Part shown: piece after piece, positions 28,044 through 35,985 of the stretch
Position numbering within the stretch: position 1 is the stretch's first letter
How the letters are laid out: every line of letters starts with the position of its first letter
Source of the DNA: UBA11400 sp964473555
Lineage (GTDB): Bacteria; Bacteroidota; Rhodothermia; Balneolales; HLUCCA01
NCBI GenBank assembly: GCA_964473555.1
Contig: CAYYPL010000005.1
Coordinates: forward strand, 124,001 to 188,000
Length of the DNA: 64,000 nucleotides
Direction: 5' to 3'
Notes under the pieces: generated by a model
What the model was told of the DNA's origin: nothing
Seen by the model: only the letters and a program-made list of their open reading frames with translations
The model's database searches: none
Translations under genes and position numbers: made by a program

Positions 28044-28832
28044 TCAACTGAACAGGGCACGGGTCAATCCGACAAATTCAGCAGGAGCCAGCACTTCGGC
28101 CCTGCGGGATAAATCAAAATCCCTGATGATCTTCTCTCTGTGTTCATCGTCGGGGATTTGTTTTTTCAGGATAGGTTTTAAAGCGTTTGACAAAGTTTTT
28201 CTGCGCTGATTAAAGGCCGTTCTGACAACTGTTTTCAGTGCGTTGAGCTCACAATCCAATGGTGGCTGGTCAAAATTCAACTTTACAACAGCACTTTCAA
28301 CATTCGGTTTTGGATTAAATACGTGCCTGGAAACCGTAAACAGATATTCCGGGCGGCATAATAATTGAGTCTGAACACTCAATATCCCGTAGGTTTTGGA
28401 TCCGGGCGGGGCAATCAATCGATCGACCACTTCTTTTTGCATCATGAAAATCGCTTCGTGAAACAGTTCACGTCGGTCAAGAACCGAGAATAAAATCGGG
28501 CTGGTAATATAGTAGGGAAGGTTGCCGACCACAGAAATGGATGCATTTGATTCTGACCCGAATCCTTCCCAATGTGTATCTAGTATATCCTGATGGTGGA
28601 TTTTCAATGTCGGGAACTCTCGTTTGAGCACCTCGATCGCACGGGGATCGATTTCGATAACTTCTAGATCAGGGTGTTGCTGTATCAGTTCCCTGGTAAC
28701 TGCACCTGTACCCGGGCCAATTTCGACGACGCGTCCATGTGGTACACGATGCACGGCACCAGCAATCTTTCGGACGATGTTTCCATCAGTCAGGAAGTGT
28801 TGTCCCAGGCTTTTTTTGGGGGTAATGGACAC
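28044..28832 (-). CDS. rsmA: 16S rRNA dimethyladenosine transferase RsmA (KsgA)
   Basis: 262-aa SAM-dependent methyltransferase that dimethylates two adjacent adenines in helix 45 of 16S rRNA. GQHFLTD at the N-terminus, SAM-binding EIGPGTGAVT, acidic EIDPRAIEVL and catalytic NLPYYITSPI are all present, as is the C-terminal helical domain (NQRRKTLSNAL). Convergent with mutS, 43 bases apart. Confidence 0.97.
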   Translation of the reverse strand: MSITPKKSLGQHFLTDGNIVRKIAGAVHRVPHGRVVEIGPGTGAVTRELIQQHPDLEVIEIDPRAIEVLKREFPTLKIHHQDILDTHWEGFGSESNASISVVGNLPYYITSPILFSVLDRRELFHEAIFMMQKEVVDRLIAPPGSKTYGILSVQTQLLCRPEYLFTVSRHVFNPKPNVESAVVKLNFDQPPLDCELNALKTVVRTAFNQRRKTLSNALKPILKKQIPDDEHREKIIRDFDLSRRAEVLAPAEFVGLTRALFS

Positions 28833-28926
28833 GAATTAGATTTACTTCATTTTGACATTCCAAAACTACCCAATAAGTGCGTAAATCCATACCGAAATCA
28901 ATCCATAAATTGAATATATTAGTGTA

Positions 28927-30198
28927 TTGGTCCAGATTGAATCAGGCAAAAAACGGTCATTTACAGACATAGATATCGTGGAAATTCTGAATCCAGCGCA
29001 CTTACAGTCGCAATACAGTCCGAAAACGCTCGAGAAATTGTCCAAGGTGGGACAATCTACCGCAAAAATCCACTTCGGAATTCCAAAAGAACGTTCCAAT
29101 GACGAGAAACGTGTCTGTCTCACGCCCGCGGGAGTTTCTGTGCTGGTTGCTAACGGGCATGACGTTGCTATTGAAAAAAATGCCGGAAAGGATGCTCATT
29201 TTACTGACCAGGAATATGCTGATGCAGGTGCCCAGATTTGTTATTCGACGGAAGAATTGTTCCGTAATGCAGAGTTTATTGTTAAAGTGGCTCCACCGAC
29301 AGAGCCTGAGCTTCAGTTTATGCAGACTGGACAAACACTGATGTCGGCCGTTCATTTGGGTGGAGCGAATGAGGCTTTTTTTGGTCAGATGCTTGATAAA
29401 AACATTACAGGTATTGGTTTTGAGTTCCTGAAATCTGTGGATGGAAGTTATCCAATCGTGCGGATGATGCACGAAATCACGGGAATTATGTCGGTCCAGA
29501 TTGCCAGTCATTATATGGAAACCAACGTTTCGGGTCCCGGGCTCGTTATTGGTGGTGTTTCGGGGGTTCCGCCGGCAACGGTGGTGATTCTCGGAGCTGG
29601 GATTATTGGCGAGTATGCTGCACGCACAGCTTTGGGTTATGGGGCACAGGTGTTTGTCATGGATAACGATTTAACGGCGTTGCGACGATTAGAGAATGCG
29701 CTGGATCGCCGGATCATTACTGCGATGGCTAACTATCAGTATTTGTCGGCTGCGGTGAAGTCTGCGGATGTACTTATTGGAGCGGCATTAGAAGAAGGAC
29801 ACAAAGCGCCGAATCTGGTAACTGAGCAGATGATTGCTACCATGAAACCGGGATCGGTGGTGGTAGATGCAGTAATCGACCAGGGTGGATGTATTGAAAC
29901 CAGTCGGGCTACGTCACATTCGAATCCGGTGTTTCGCAAGCACGACGTGATCCATTACTGTGTGCCGAATGTTCCCTCAAATGTGGCACGGTCGGCGACG
30001 TATGCGTTGAATAATGTGATGGTACCGTTTTTGGTCAGTATTGGGGATGCTGGTGGCATTGAGAAGGCACTTTGGACGCTACATGCGCTTCGCAACGGTA
30101 TTTACGTGTATCATCGTCATTTGACCCAGGCAATTCTGGCAAAGCAGTTCGATATGCCGTTTCGGGAGATTGATATGTTGATGGCCAGTAGGATTTGA
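28927..30198 (+). CDS. ald: Alanine dehydrogenase
   Basis: 423-aa NAD-dependent enzyme for L-alanine/pyruvate interconversion. FGIPKERSNDEKRVCLTP opens the conserved part at about residue 50; Lys and His of substrate binding follow (PPTEPEL and SAVHLGG regions); the Rossmann motif VVILGAGIIGEYAA and the VDAVIDQGGCIETS segment are typical. Bacteroidota members have an N-terminal extension like the one here. No ATG is available for it: TTG at 28927 or GTG at 28978 must serve, so the start is uncertain. Confidence 0.92.
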   Translation: MVQIESGKKRSFTDIDIVEILNPAHLQSQYSPKTLEKLSKVGQSTAKIHFGIPKERSNDEKRVCLTPAGVSVLVANGHDVAIEKNAGKDAHFTDQEYADAGAQICYSTEELFRNAEFIVKVAPPTEPELQFMQTGQTLMSAVHLGGANEAFFGQMLDKNITGIGFEFLKSVDGSYPIVRMMHEITGIMSVQIASHYMETNVSGPGLVIGGVSGVPPATVVILGAGIIGEYAARTALGYGAQVFVMDNDLTALRRLENALDRRIITAMANYQYLSAAVKSADVLIGAALEEGHKAPNLVTEQMIATMKPGSVVVDAVIDQGGCIETSRATSHSNPVFRKHDVIHYCVPNVPSNVARSATYALNNVMVPFLVSIGDAGGIEKALWTLHALRNGIYVYHRHLTQAILAKQFDMPFREIDMLMASRI

Positions 30199-30215
30199 GC
30201 GCAAGGCGCTGAAAA

Positions 30216-30320
30216 GAGATGAGAGATGAGAGTGAAGAGACGAGGGATTCTCTTGTCCCTCATCTCTCGTCTCTCATCCCTCGTCTCTCATCCCTCGTCT
30301 CACATCTCTCATCTCTATTC
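30216..30320. repeat. Heptamer repeat, locus C (15 units in perfect phase)
   Basis: Fifteen consecutive 7-base units without a phase break. The left part reads GAGATGA (twice), GAGTGAA, GAGACGA, GGGATTC; the right part reads TCTTGTC, CCTCATC, TCTCGTC, TCTCATC, CCTCGTC and variants. The two parts are inverted relative to one another and can fold into a long hairpin between ald and the DUF4199 gene. Confidence 0.9.
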
Positions 30321-30432
30321 AAGAACTGAACTTCCTGAACTTAGGGCACTTTGTGCGCGAAAAATGTGAATAGGTTAGTACTTCGATATTTTTTTATCTT
30401 TAGTGCCGGTAAAACTATAAATACTGTCTCCG

Positions 30433-30915
30433 ATGACCAAAGTCACGCTCACGTACGGAATCATCTATGCCCTGGCTTCTTTGCTGTGGATCAGTATGGA
30501 GTATGCACTCGGATTTCAAACGATCTATGCCGACATCCAGCCCTATGTCACGCTGCTCTTTTTGATACCGGCGGTGTACATCATGTACCGTGGCATGAAA
30601 TTCCATCGTGTGATTGTGCACGAGCGACAGGCACCGTTTAACTACTTTATGGCCATCATGAGTGGATTCAATATCACGGTGATCGCAACATTACTGAGTC
30701 CGGCCGTGAGCTGGATATTCCATAGCTATATTCATCCTGAGTTCTTCGACACCATGATCCAGCAGTCGGTCTCAACGATGCGCATGACAGAAGATATGGC
30801 CAAGGCCTATTTCAATCAACGCAGCTATATCCAGCAGGGTATCGTTGGGGGATTAATATCCGGCAGCATCATTTCGGCGGTGTTAGCGGTGTTTATGAGG
30901 GATAAGAATCTGTAA
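30433..30915 (+). CDS. DUF4199-family membrane protein
   Basis: 160-aa integral membrane protein with four predicted spans (about 5-25, 37-56, 72-100, 135-155), matching the DUF4199 family common in Bacteroidota. Function unknown. Its stop codon lies within the first unit of heptamer repeat locus D. Confidence 0.75.
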   Translation: MTKVTLTYGIIYALASLLWISMEYALGFQTIYADIQPYVTLLFLIPAVYIMYRGMKFHRVIVHERQAPFNYFMAIMSGFNITVIATLLSPAVSWIFHSYIHPEFFDTMIQQSVSTMRMTEDMAKAYFNQRSYIQQGIVGGLISGSIISAVLAVFMRDKNL

Positions 30916-31069
30916 ACAGAAAACAGAAAACAGAAAACGGTAAACAGCCCATCCAACTCTTATCTATTTTAGGGATCTACTGTTTATACTTGGATTAAAA
31001 CACCCATGCGTATTAGACTTAGGATTCGTAAGGCTATTTTCTGTTTTCTGTTTACCGTTTTCAGTTTAC
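30912..31069. repeat. Heptamer repeat, locus D (two inverted arms)
   Basis: Arm 1 (30912-30946): GTAAACA, GAAAACA, GAAAACA, GAAAACG, GTAAACA. Arm 2 (31035-31069): TATTTTC, TGTTTTC, TGTTTAC, CGTTTTC, AGTTTAC, the reverse complement of the same vocabulary. Both arms have strict period 7 with about 90 bases between. Arm 1 overlaps the end of the DUF4199 gene. Confidence 0.88.
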
Positions 31070-31103
31070 TACCAGAAGTTTACGCTCGCAAAGAGAGCTG
31101 CCA

Positions 31104-31130
31104 TTAGCACTCTTCGGTATTTATTGCTAA
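31104..31130. promoter_or_regulatory. Degenerate CIRCE-like element, upstream copy
   Basis: TTAGCACTC, 9 bases, TATTGCTAA. Left half is consensus and the right half matches 7 of 9 bases of GAGTGCTAA. It lies upstream of the groESL promoter, 90 bases before the second copy. Confidence 0.6.
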
Positions 31131-31148
31131 ATTATGGGTCTGAAAGTA

Positions 31149-31177
31149 TTGACACATTGAGTTTCAGTTTTTAATTT
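31149..31177 (+). promoter_or_regulatory. groESL promoter
   Basis: TTGACA (31149-31154), 17-base spacer, TAATTT (31172-31177). Sits between the two CIRCE-type elements; expected start of transcription about 31184. Confidence 0.75.
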
Positions 31178-31193
31178 TACGCCACAAAATTTT

Positions 31194-31220
31194 TTAGCAC
31201 TCAAAACGTTGGAGTGCCAG
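31194..31220. promoter_or_regulatory. CIRCE operator (HrcA site) of groESL
   Basis: TTAGCACTC, 9 bases, GAGTGCCAG. Left half is consensus and the right half differs in two bases. It falls within the predicted 5' leader, the standard location for HrcA repression of heat-shock genes. Confidence 0.88.
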
Positions 31221-31267
31221 GCTTTCATCAACTAATGAATCAATAAACACAAATAGGAGAAAAAAAT

Positions 31268-31552
31268 ATGGCATCGATCAAACCTTTGGGAGATCGCGTT
31301 CTCGTTCGTCCGGATGTTGCTGAAGAAAAAACAGCTTCCGGAATCATCATCCCTGACACAGCTAAGGAAAAACCACAACGTGGAACCGTTGTAGCTGTAG
31401 GTCCGGGTAAAGTAGAAAACGGTGCTAAAATCGATATGACCGTTAAAGCTGGCGACAAAGTTCTTTATGGCAAGTATTCCGGCACCGAGTTGAATCTCGA
31501 TGGAGAAGACTTCCTGATCATGCGTGAAAGCGACATCTTGGGTATTGTCTGA
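31268..31552 (+). CDS. groES: Co-chaperonin GroES
   Basis: 94-aa Hsp10, the heptameric lid of GroEL. KPLGDRVLVRP start, the mobile loop (ETASGIIIPDTAKEKPQ region) and the C-terminal strand are canonical. An AGGAGA ribosome-binding site lies 7 bases before the ATG. First gene of the CIRCE-controlled groESL operon; groEL follows after 98 bases. Confidence 0.98.
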   Translation: MASIKPLGDRVLVRPDVAEEKTASGIIIPDTAKEKPQRGTVVAVGPGKVENGAKIDMTVKAGDKVLYGKYSGTELNLDGEDFLIMRESDILGIV

Positions 31553-31650
31553 TTCCGCTACTTTCGATGCAGATTCGTTTAAAAGTTCAGAATTCTGCAT
31601 CGCTTTCAATCGATTGTTATAAATAATCACACAAAAATCATTCTATTATT

Positions 31651-33288
31651 ATGGCTAAGAATATCAATTATAACGTTGAAGCTCGTGATGCCCTCAAAAG
31701 AGGTGTGGATAAGCTTGCGAACGCTGTTAAAGTGACCCTGGGTCCACGTGGACGTAATGTGGTCATCGAAAAATCATTCGGTGCGCCAATGGTAACCAAA
31801 GATGGTGTTACTGTTGCCAAAGAAATCGAGCTCGAGGACAAAGTCGAGAACATGGGTGCACAGATGGTGCGCGAAGTGGCTTCCAAAACCAGCGATAACG
31901 CCGGTGATGGTACCACCACTGCTACCGTTCTTGCTCAGGCAATCGTAGCTGCTGGACTCAAAAACGTGACCGCAGGTGCGAATCCAATGGAAATCAAACG
32001 TGGTATCGAAAAAGCGGTTGGTGCAATCGTTGCTGAACTTAAATCTATAAGCCGCGATATCGATGACCGTAACGAAATTGCTCAGGTTGGTACTATTTCA
32101 GCGAACAACGACGAAGCGATCGGTAACCTGATCGCCGATGCGATGGAAAAAGTAGGTAAAGATGGTGTGATCACTGTTGAAGAAGCCAAAGGTACCGAAA
32201 CCTACCTCGACACTGTTGAGGGTATGCAGTTTGACCGCGGTTATCTGTCACCATACTTCGTGACCAACAGCGAAAACATGACGACTGAAATGGACAATCC
32301 GTTCATCCTGATCTACGACAAGAAAGTCAGCTCGATGAAGGACCTGCTTCCAGTATTGGAGAAAGTCATTCAGACTGGTCGCCCGCTTTTGATCATCGCT
32401 GAAGACGTTGAAGGCGAAGCGCTTGCAACGTTGGTGGTAAACAAACTCCGTGGTACCTTGAAAATCGCAGCTGTCAAGGCTCCAGGATTCGGTGATCGTC
32501 GCAAGGCGATGCTCGAAGATATTGCAATCCTGACTGGCGGTACCGTGGTTTCTGAAGAGCGTGGATACAAACTCGAAAATGCTACCCTGGATTACCTCGG
32601 ACAAGCTGCCCGTATCACCATCGACAAAGACAACACGGTTTTGGTTGACGGTAAAGGTAAATCAGACGACATCAAAGCGCGTGTCAACCAGATTAAAGCT
32701 CAGATCGAAAACACTACCTCTGACTACGACCGTGAGAAGCTCCAGGAGCGTCTTGCCAAGTTGAGTGGTGGCGTTGCTGTACTGTACATCGGTGCTGCAT
32801 CTGAAGTTGAAATGAAAGAGAAGAAAGACCGTGTGGATGATGCCCTTCATGCAACCCGTGCGGCTGTAGAAGAAGGTATTGTTCCAGGTGGTGGTGTAGC
32901 GTTGCTGCGTACCGCACACGTGCTTGATACCCTCAAAGCGGATACTGCTGACGAGAAAGTTGGATTCGACATCATTCGTCGTGCCATCGAAGCTCCACTT
33001 CGCATCATCGCTGCAAACGCGGGTGTTGAGGGATCCATCGTGGTTCAAAAAGTTAAAGAAGGCAAAGGTAACTTTGGATACAACGCTCGTACCGAAGTGT
33101 ACGAAGACCTGGTGAAAGCCGGTGTTATCGATCCAACCAAAGTGACCCGTACAGCGCTTGAGAACGCTGCTTCAGTAGCTGGATTGCTCCTGACTACCGA
33201 GGCTGTGATCTCTGAGAAGCCAAAAGAAAAAGATGATATGCCAATGCCAAATCCAGGCATGGGCGGTATGGGTGGAATGGACTTCTAA
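31651..33288 (+). CDS. groEL: Chaperonin GroEL
   Basis: 545-aa Hsp60 that folds proteins with GroES and ATP. ATP-binding DGTTTAT, apical domain, and the equatorial GGGVALLR and C-terminal Gly-Met tail (GMGGMGGMDF) are all present. The frame is full length without oddities. Only one groEL is seen here. Co-transcribed with groES and followed by a strong terminator. Confidence 0.99.
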   Translation: MAKNINYNVEARDALKRGVDKLANAVKVTLGPRGRNVVIEKSFGAPMVTKDGVTVAKEIELEDKVENMGAQMVREVASKTSDNAGDGTTTATVLAQAIVAAGLKNVTAGANPMEIKRGIEKAVGAIVAELKSISRDIDDRNEIAQVGTISANNDEAIGNLIADAMEKVGKDGVITVEEAKGTETYLDTVEGMQFDRGYLSPYFVTNSENMTTEMDNPFILIYDKKVSSMKDLLPVLEKVIQTGRPLLIIAEDVEGEALATLVVNKLRGTLKIAAVKAPGFGDRRKAMLEDIAILTGGTVVSEERGYKLENATLDYLGQAARITIDKDNTVLVDGKGKSDDIKARVNQIKAQIENTTSDYDREKLQERLAKLSGGVAVLYIGAASEVEMKEKKDRVDDALHATRAAVEEGIVPGGGVALLRTAHVLDTLKADTADEKVGFDIIRRAIEAPLRIIAANAGVEGSIVVQKVKEGKGNFGYNARTEVYEDLVKAGVIDPTKVTRTALENAASVAGLLLTTEAVISEKPKEKDDMPMPNPGMGGMGGMDF

Positions 33289-33321
33289 GAAGTCGATTCA
33301 ACTATACATTGATTTCATGGG

Positions 33322-33360
33322 CAAAAAAGCCGGTGTTCCGAATGGGGCGCCGGCTTTTTG
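33322..33360 (+). terminator. groESL terminator
   Basis: AAAAAAGCCGG ... CCGGCTTTTT hairpin 35 bases after the groEL stop. Confidence 0.9.
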
Positions 33361-33532
33361 CGTTTAGGCGGGGGATGTTGAATGGACGTGATGTATTAAA
33401 ATAGATATCAATCATATAGATATACCAGGTTACCTCGCTATGGATAAAATCATACATTGGTAAAATAATCACTAAAAGTTATGTATATTTGGGGAATTAA
33501 ATCTCTGAATATACATAATAATTGGAGAAAGT

Positions 33533-34729
33533 ATGATAAAGCGTACGTTAGCTGACAGAATAAAAGGTAATTTTAACAAAGCAAAAGCAATCATTTTGCT
33601 TGGTCCGCGGCAAGTTGGAAAGACTACTTTAATCCATGAGTGTTTATCGGATACAGAGTTTTTATTTCTCGATGGTGATGATCCAAATGTTCACGAAATA
33701 CTTCGCAACGCAGGAACGTCAAAGCTGAAATCAATCATTGGCAAATACAAATGGGTGTTCATCGATGAAGCTCAGCGGATCAAAGATGTAGGCCTAATCG
33801 CAAAAATGATCACTGATCGGTTCAAGGATGTACAACTGGTAATCAGCGGATCATCTGCTTTGGAGATTAATCAATCTACTCAGGAACCACTAACTGGACG
33901 TAAATACGAGTATCAGCTTTTTCCAATCAGCTGGCAGGAGTTTGAAGATCATGTTGGATACCTGGAAGCATCGGCTCAGTTGAAAGAACGGTTAATATTT
34001 GGGATGTATCCGGACATTATCAACAACCGCTTTGAATCTACAGAGCTACTCAAACAGTTGACATCCAGTTACTTGTACAAAGATGTATTGTCTCTTTCGG
34101 GCATCCAGAAACCGGAAGTCCTCGATAAGCTTTTAAGAGCGTTGGCACTACAACTTGGGAGTGAAGTCTCCTACAATGAGCTTTCCAATTTGCTGGAAAT
34201 CGATAAAGCGACGGTATCAAAGTATATCGATTTACTGGAAAAGACCTATATCGTTTTCAGATTACCAAGTTTTAATCGAAATAAACGCAATGAAATCAAG
34301 AACAACCGGAAAATCTATTTTTACGATAATGGTATCCGAAATTCAATTATTCAAAATCTGAATTCCTTTGATTTGCGAGTAGACAAAGGTGCACTTTGGG
34401 AGAATTTTCTTATCAGTGAACGAATCAAGTTGCAACACTACAACAGAGTGTTCACCTTGAACTACTTTTGGCGAACCGTTCAAAAACAGGAAATCGATTT
34501 TGTTGAAGAACGTGGTGGTCAGCTTTCGGCATTTAAGTTCAAATGGTCGAATAAAAAGAAAACCAAGATTCCGGCTTCGTTCATTGACGAATACGGGGCT
34601 AAAGGTTCGATCATTGACAATGAGAATTTCAGAACATTTGTGAGATTTGAAGACTCGTCGCTAAAAGATTCTATAAGAAATGAAACTGATTTGATTTCTC
34701 CGATCGGTGAAGAATGGGACTCTGAATGA
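33533..34729 (+). CDS. AAA ATPase with DUF4143 (orphan P-loop protein)
   Basis: 398-aa protein of the AAA_14/DUF4143 group. Walker A GPRQVGKTT (about 24-32), Walker B VFIDEAQR, sensor ISGSSALEI, a winged-helix-like middle (LLEIDKATVSKYIDLLEKTYIV) and a C-terminal nuclease-like fold in which LWENFLISE and a QEIDFVEE motif remain. Family members are frequently mobile, strain-variable and of unknown role. AT-rich compared with groEL. Preceded by GGAGAAAG ribosome-binding site. Next to a broken toxin-antitoxin locus. Confidence 0.85.
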   Translation: MIKRTLADRIKGNFNKAKAIILLGPRQVGKTTLIHECLSDTEFLFLDGDDPNVHEILRNAGTSKLKSIIGKYKWVFIDEAQRIKDVGLIAKMITDRFKDVQLVISGSSALEINQSTQEPLTGRKYEYQLFPISWQEFEDHVGYLEASAQLKERLIFGMYPDIINNRFESTELLKQLTSSYLYKDVLSLSGIQKPEVLDKLLRALALQLGSEVSYNELSNLLEIDKATVSKYIDLLEKTYIVFRLPSFNRNKRNEIKNNRKIYFYDNGIRNSIIQNLNSFDLRVDKGALWENFLISERIKLQHYNRVFTLNYFWRTVQKQEIDFVEERGGQLSAFKFKWSNKKKTKIPASFIDEYGAKGSIIDNENFRTFVRFEDSSLKDSIRNETDLISPIGEEWDSE

Positions 34730-34757
34730 GTATTTTGGATTTGAATTCTAAAGCAGA

Positions 34758-34811
34758 CTAATAACAAAGTATATTCAATTCCGATAGACAGTTGGTATCT
34801 ATCAAGTACAT
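34758..34811 (-). pseudogene. Truncated vapC-like PIN toxin (17-codon remnant)
   Basis: Directly after the Phd antitoxin gene, an ATG overlaps its stop by one base (TGATG), the usual toxin-antitoxin coupling. The frame reads MYLIDTNCLSEL and then leaves homology, ending at residue 17. The MYLIDTN...SEL start is the hallmark of VapC PIN domains, including the first catalytic Asp (Asp5). Everything after it is missing; the ATPase gene ends 28 bases further on. The toxin is therefore inactive. Confidence 0.7.
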
Positions 34812-35059
34812 CAGAGCTCCGTTTTTCTACCCAGGGATGTGTCCCGTTCGAGGGGAATCTCATACTCAGCAAGGGGAGAACTGGCCATGAACTCTACCAA
34901 AGTAGTAGAAGGCTTTTCCAATTTTCTAAAATCCTTGATCGATATCACGATAACCGCGTCCTCTCCGTGTTTAGTGATGGTTTGTGGACCTTCAGTTTGA
35001 GCCTTACGAATCACTTCGCTGAACTTATTTTTTGCTTCTTGAAGTTGCCAGGTATGCAT
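34811..35059 (-). CDS. Phd/YefM-family antitoxin (orphan)
   Basis: 82-aa antitoxin. The N-terminal WQLQEAKNKFSEVI and PQTITKHGEDAVIVIS segments are the DNA-binding/dimerising Phd fold; the acidic/hydrophobic C-terminus (LVEFMASSPLAEYEI) is the toxin-wrapping tail. The toxin downstream is reduced to a 17-codon stub, so this is a solitary antitoxin that may still act as a repressor or anti-addiction factor. A 22-bp palindrome upstream (35164-35185) is a candidate operator. Confidence 0.85.
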   Translation of the reverse strand: MHTWQLQEAKNKFSEVIRKAQTEGPQTITKHGEDAVIVISIKDFRKLEKPSTTLVEFMASSPLAEYEIPLERDTSLGRKTEL

Positions 35060-35163
35060 GTGATCGATGATTATTTCAAAATCTTTCTAAACTGTCTAGA
35101 TAACATAGCAATTTGAGACTAAATTTTGGACTCAAAATTAAAAACGTTGGTAAAATTGGCATA

Positions 35164-35185
35164 TTTGGAGAATCGATTCTCCAAA
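35164..35185. promoter_or_regulatory. Perfect 22-bp palindrome upstream of the antitoxin gene
   Basis: Arms TTTGGAGAATC / GATTCTCCAAA without spacer, in the 188-base spacer between the antitoxin and the sulfotransferase-like gene. Possible operator; no T-tract, so not a terminator. Confidence 0.5.
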
Positions 35186-35247
35186 GAGTATAAATAATAG
35201 GGGAAAGTAATTGGTCAATTCGATAATGAACTATTACTCAGTCACCG

Positions 35248-35985
35248 TCACAACTTATTCTCTACCAATATCTCATAGTACGGTAGACACTGATCCAGGA
35301 GTGGTTTGAGTCTGTCCGGAAATGGTGCCGTTTTGGGAGTATAGGGCTGAAATCCGGTGGATTGATGCACGCTTTTGTACCAGTAGGGCGCCCAGCAGCC
35401 GTCTTCGGGACGTGGCCCAGCCACCCACTTTAGCATGGACGACTGAAACGCTATTCCCATGGCATCACACAACTTTTTAAGCTGTTGCTCCGGATTCCTG
35501 AGTATATCAGCTGAGTCAACAACCACAACCGGAAGACCTCGCTGCTGTAACTCCTCCAATAGCTCAACCTGCATGCGATATCCGACATCCTCAAGCGTTG
35601 GAGTTTCAACGACGTCGGCGTAGGAGGGAAGCATTTCGACTGGATCACGGGTCAGAATCACGTTGGTTAGTTGGGACAGAAACTCAGTATCAAGTCCGGG
35701 TAAGTGATGGGTCATGTTTTTGTAAAACATGACGGGTTTGTCCGAGGCATGGAGCATCATTTCAACGACTTTTTTACCGTCGTTTTCCATGGTACTCAGC
35801 ACTTCTTCGGCACCCGGATGATACGCTCTGGCTTGAATATTCCGGCTCAAAAAGTGTGCATACAGAGGTTCATCGACGACTTTGGTGTCACTGCGCTGCG
35901 CAAAGGAGTACATAAGCGCAGTAGAGATATTACGAGGTCCCGACCACAAGGAAATCCGCTTGATTGGTGACTCACTACTCATCAC
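35248..35985 (-). CDS. Sulfotransferase-like P-loop protein
   Basis: 245-aa protein with the PAPS-binding-type loop SGPRNISTALM near the N-terminus (about 14-24) and the NVILTRDPVEMLPSY segment typical of sulfotransferase 3'-phosphate binding. It overlaps the aminotransferase gene by 4 bases. Proteins in which these two domains are fused or adjacent are known (aminotransferase-like fusion proteins), so a shared pathway is likely, but the substrate is unknown. No phosphoadenosine-synthesis genes are near; a kinase-like rather than sulfo-transfer role cannot be excluded. Confidence 0.75.
   Translation of the reverse strand: MMSSESPIKRISLWSGPRNISTALMYSFAQRSDTKVVDEPLYAHFLSRNIQARAYHPGAEEVLSTMENDGKKVVEMMLHASDKPVMFYKNMTHHLPGLDTEFLSQLTNVILTRDPVEMLPSYADVVETPTLEDVGYRMQVELLEELQQRGLPVVVVDSADILRNPEQQLKKLCDAMGIAFQSSMLKWVAGPRPEDGCWAPYWYKSVHQSTGFQPYTPKTAPFPDRLKPLLDQCLPYYEILVENKL

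Noticed and set aside
30216..31069. Possible CRISPR array
   Set aside because: Units are 7 bases in tandem with no spacers and no cas genes are present.
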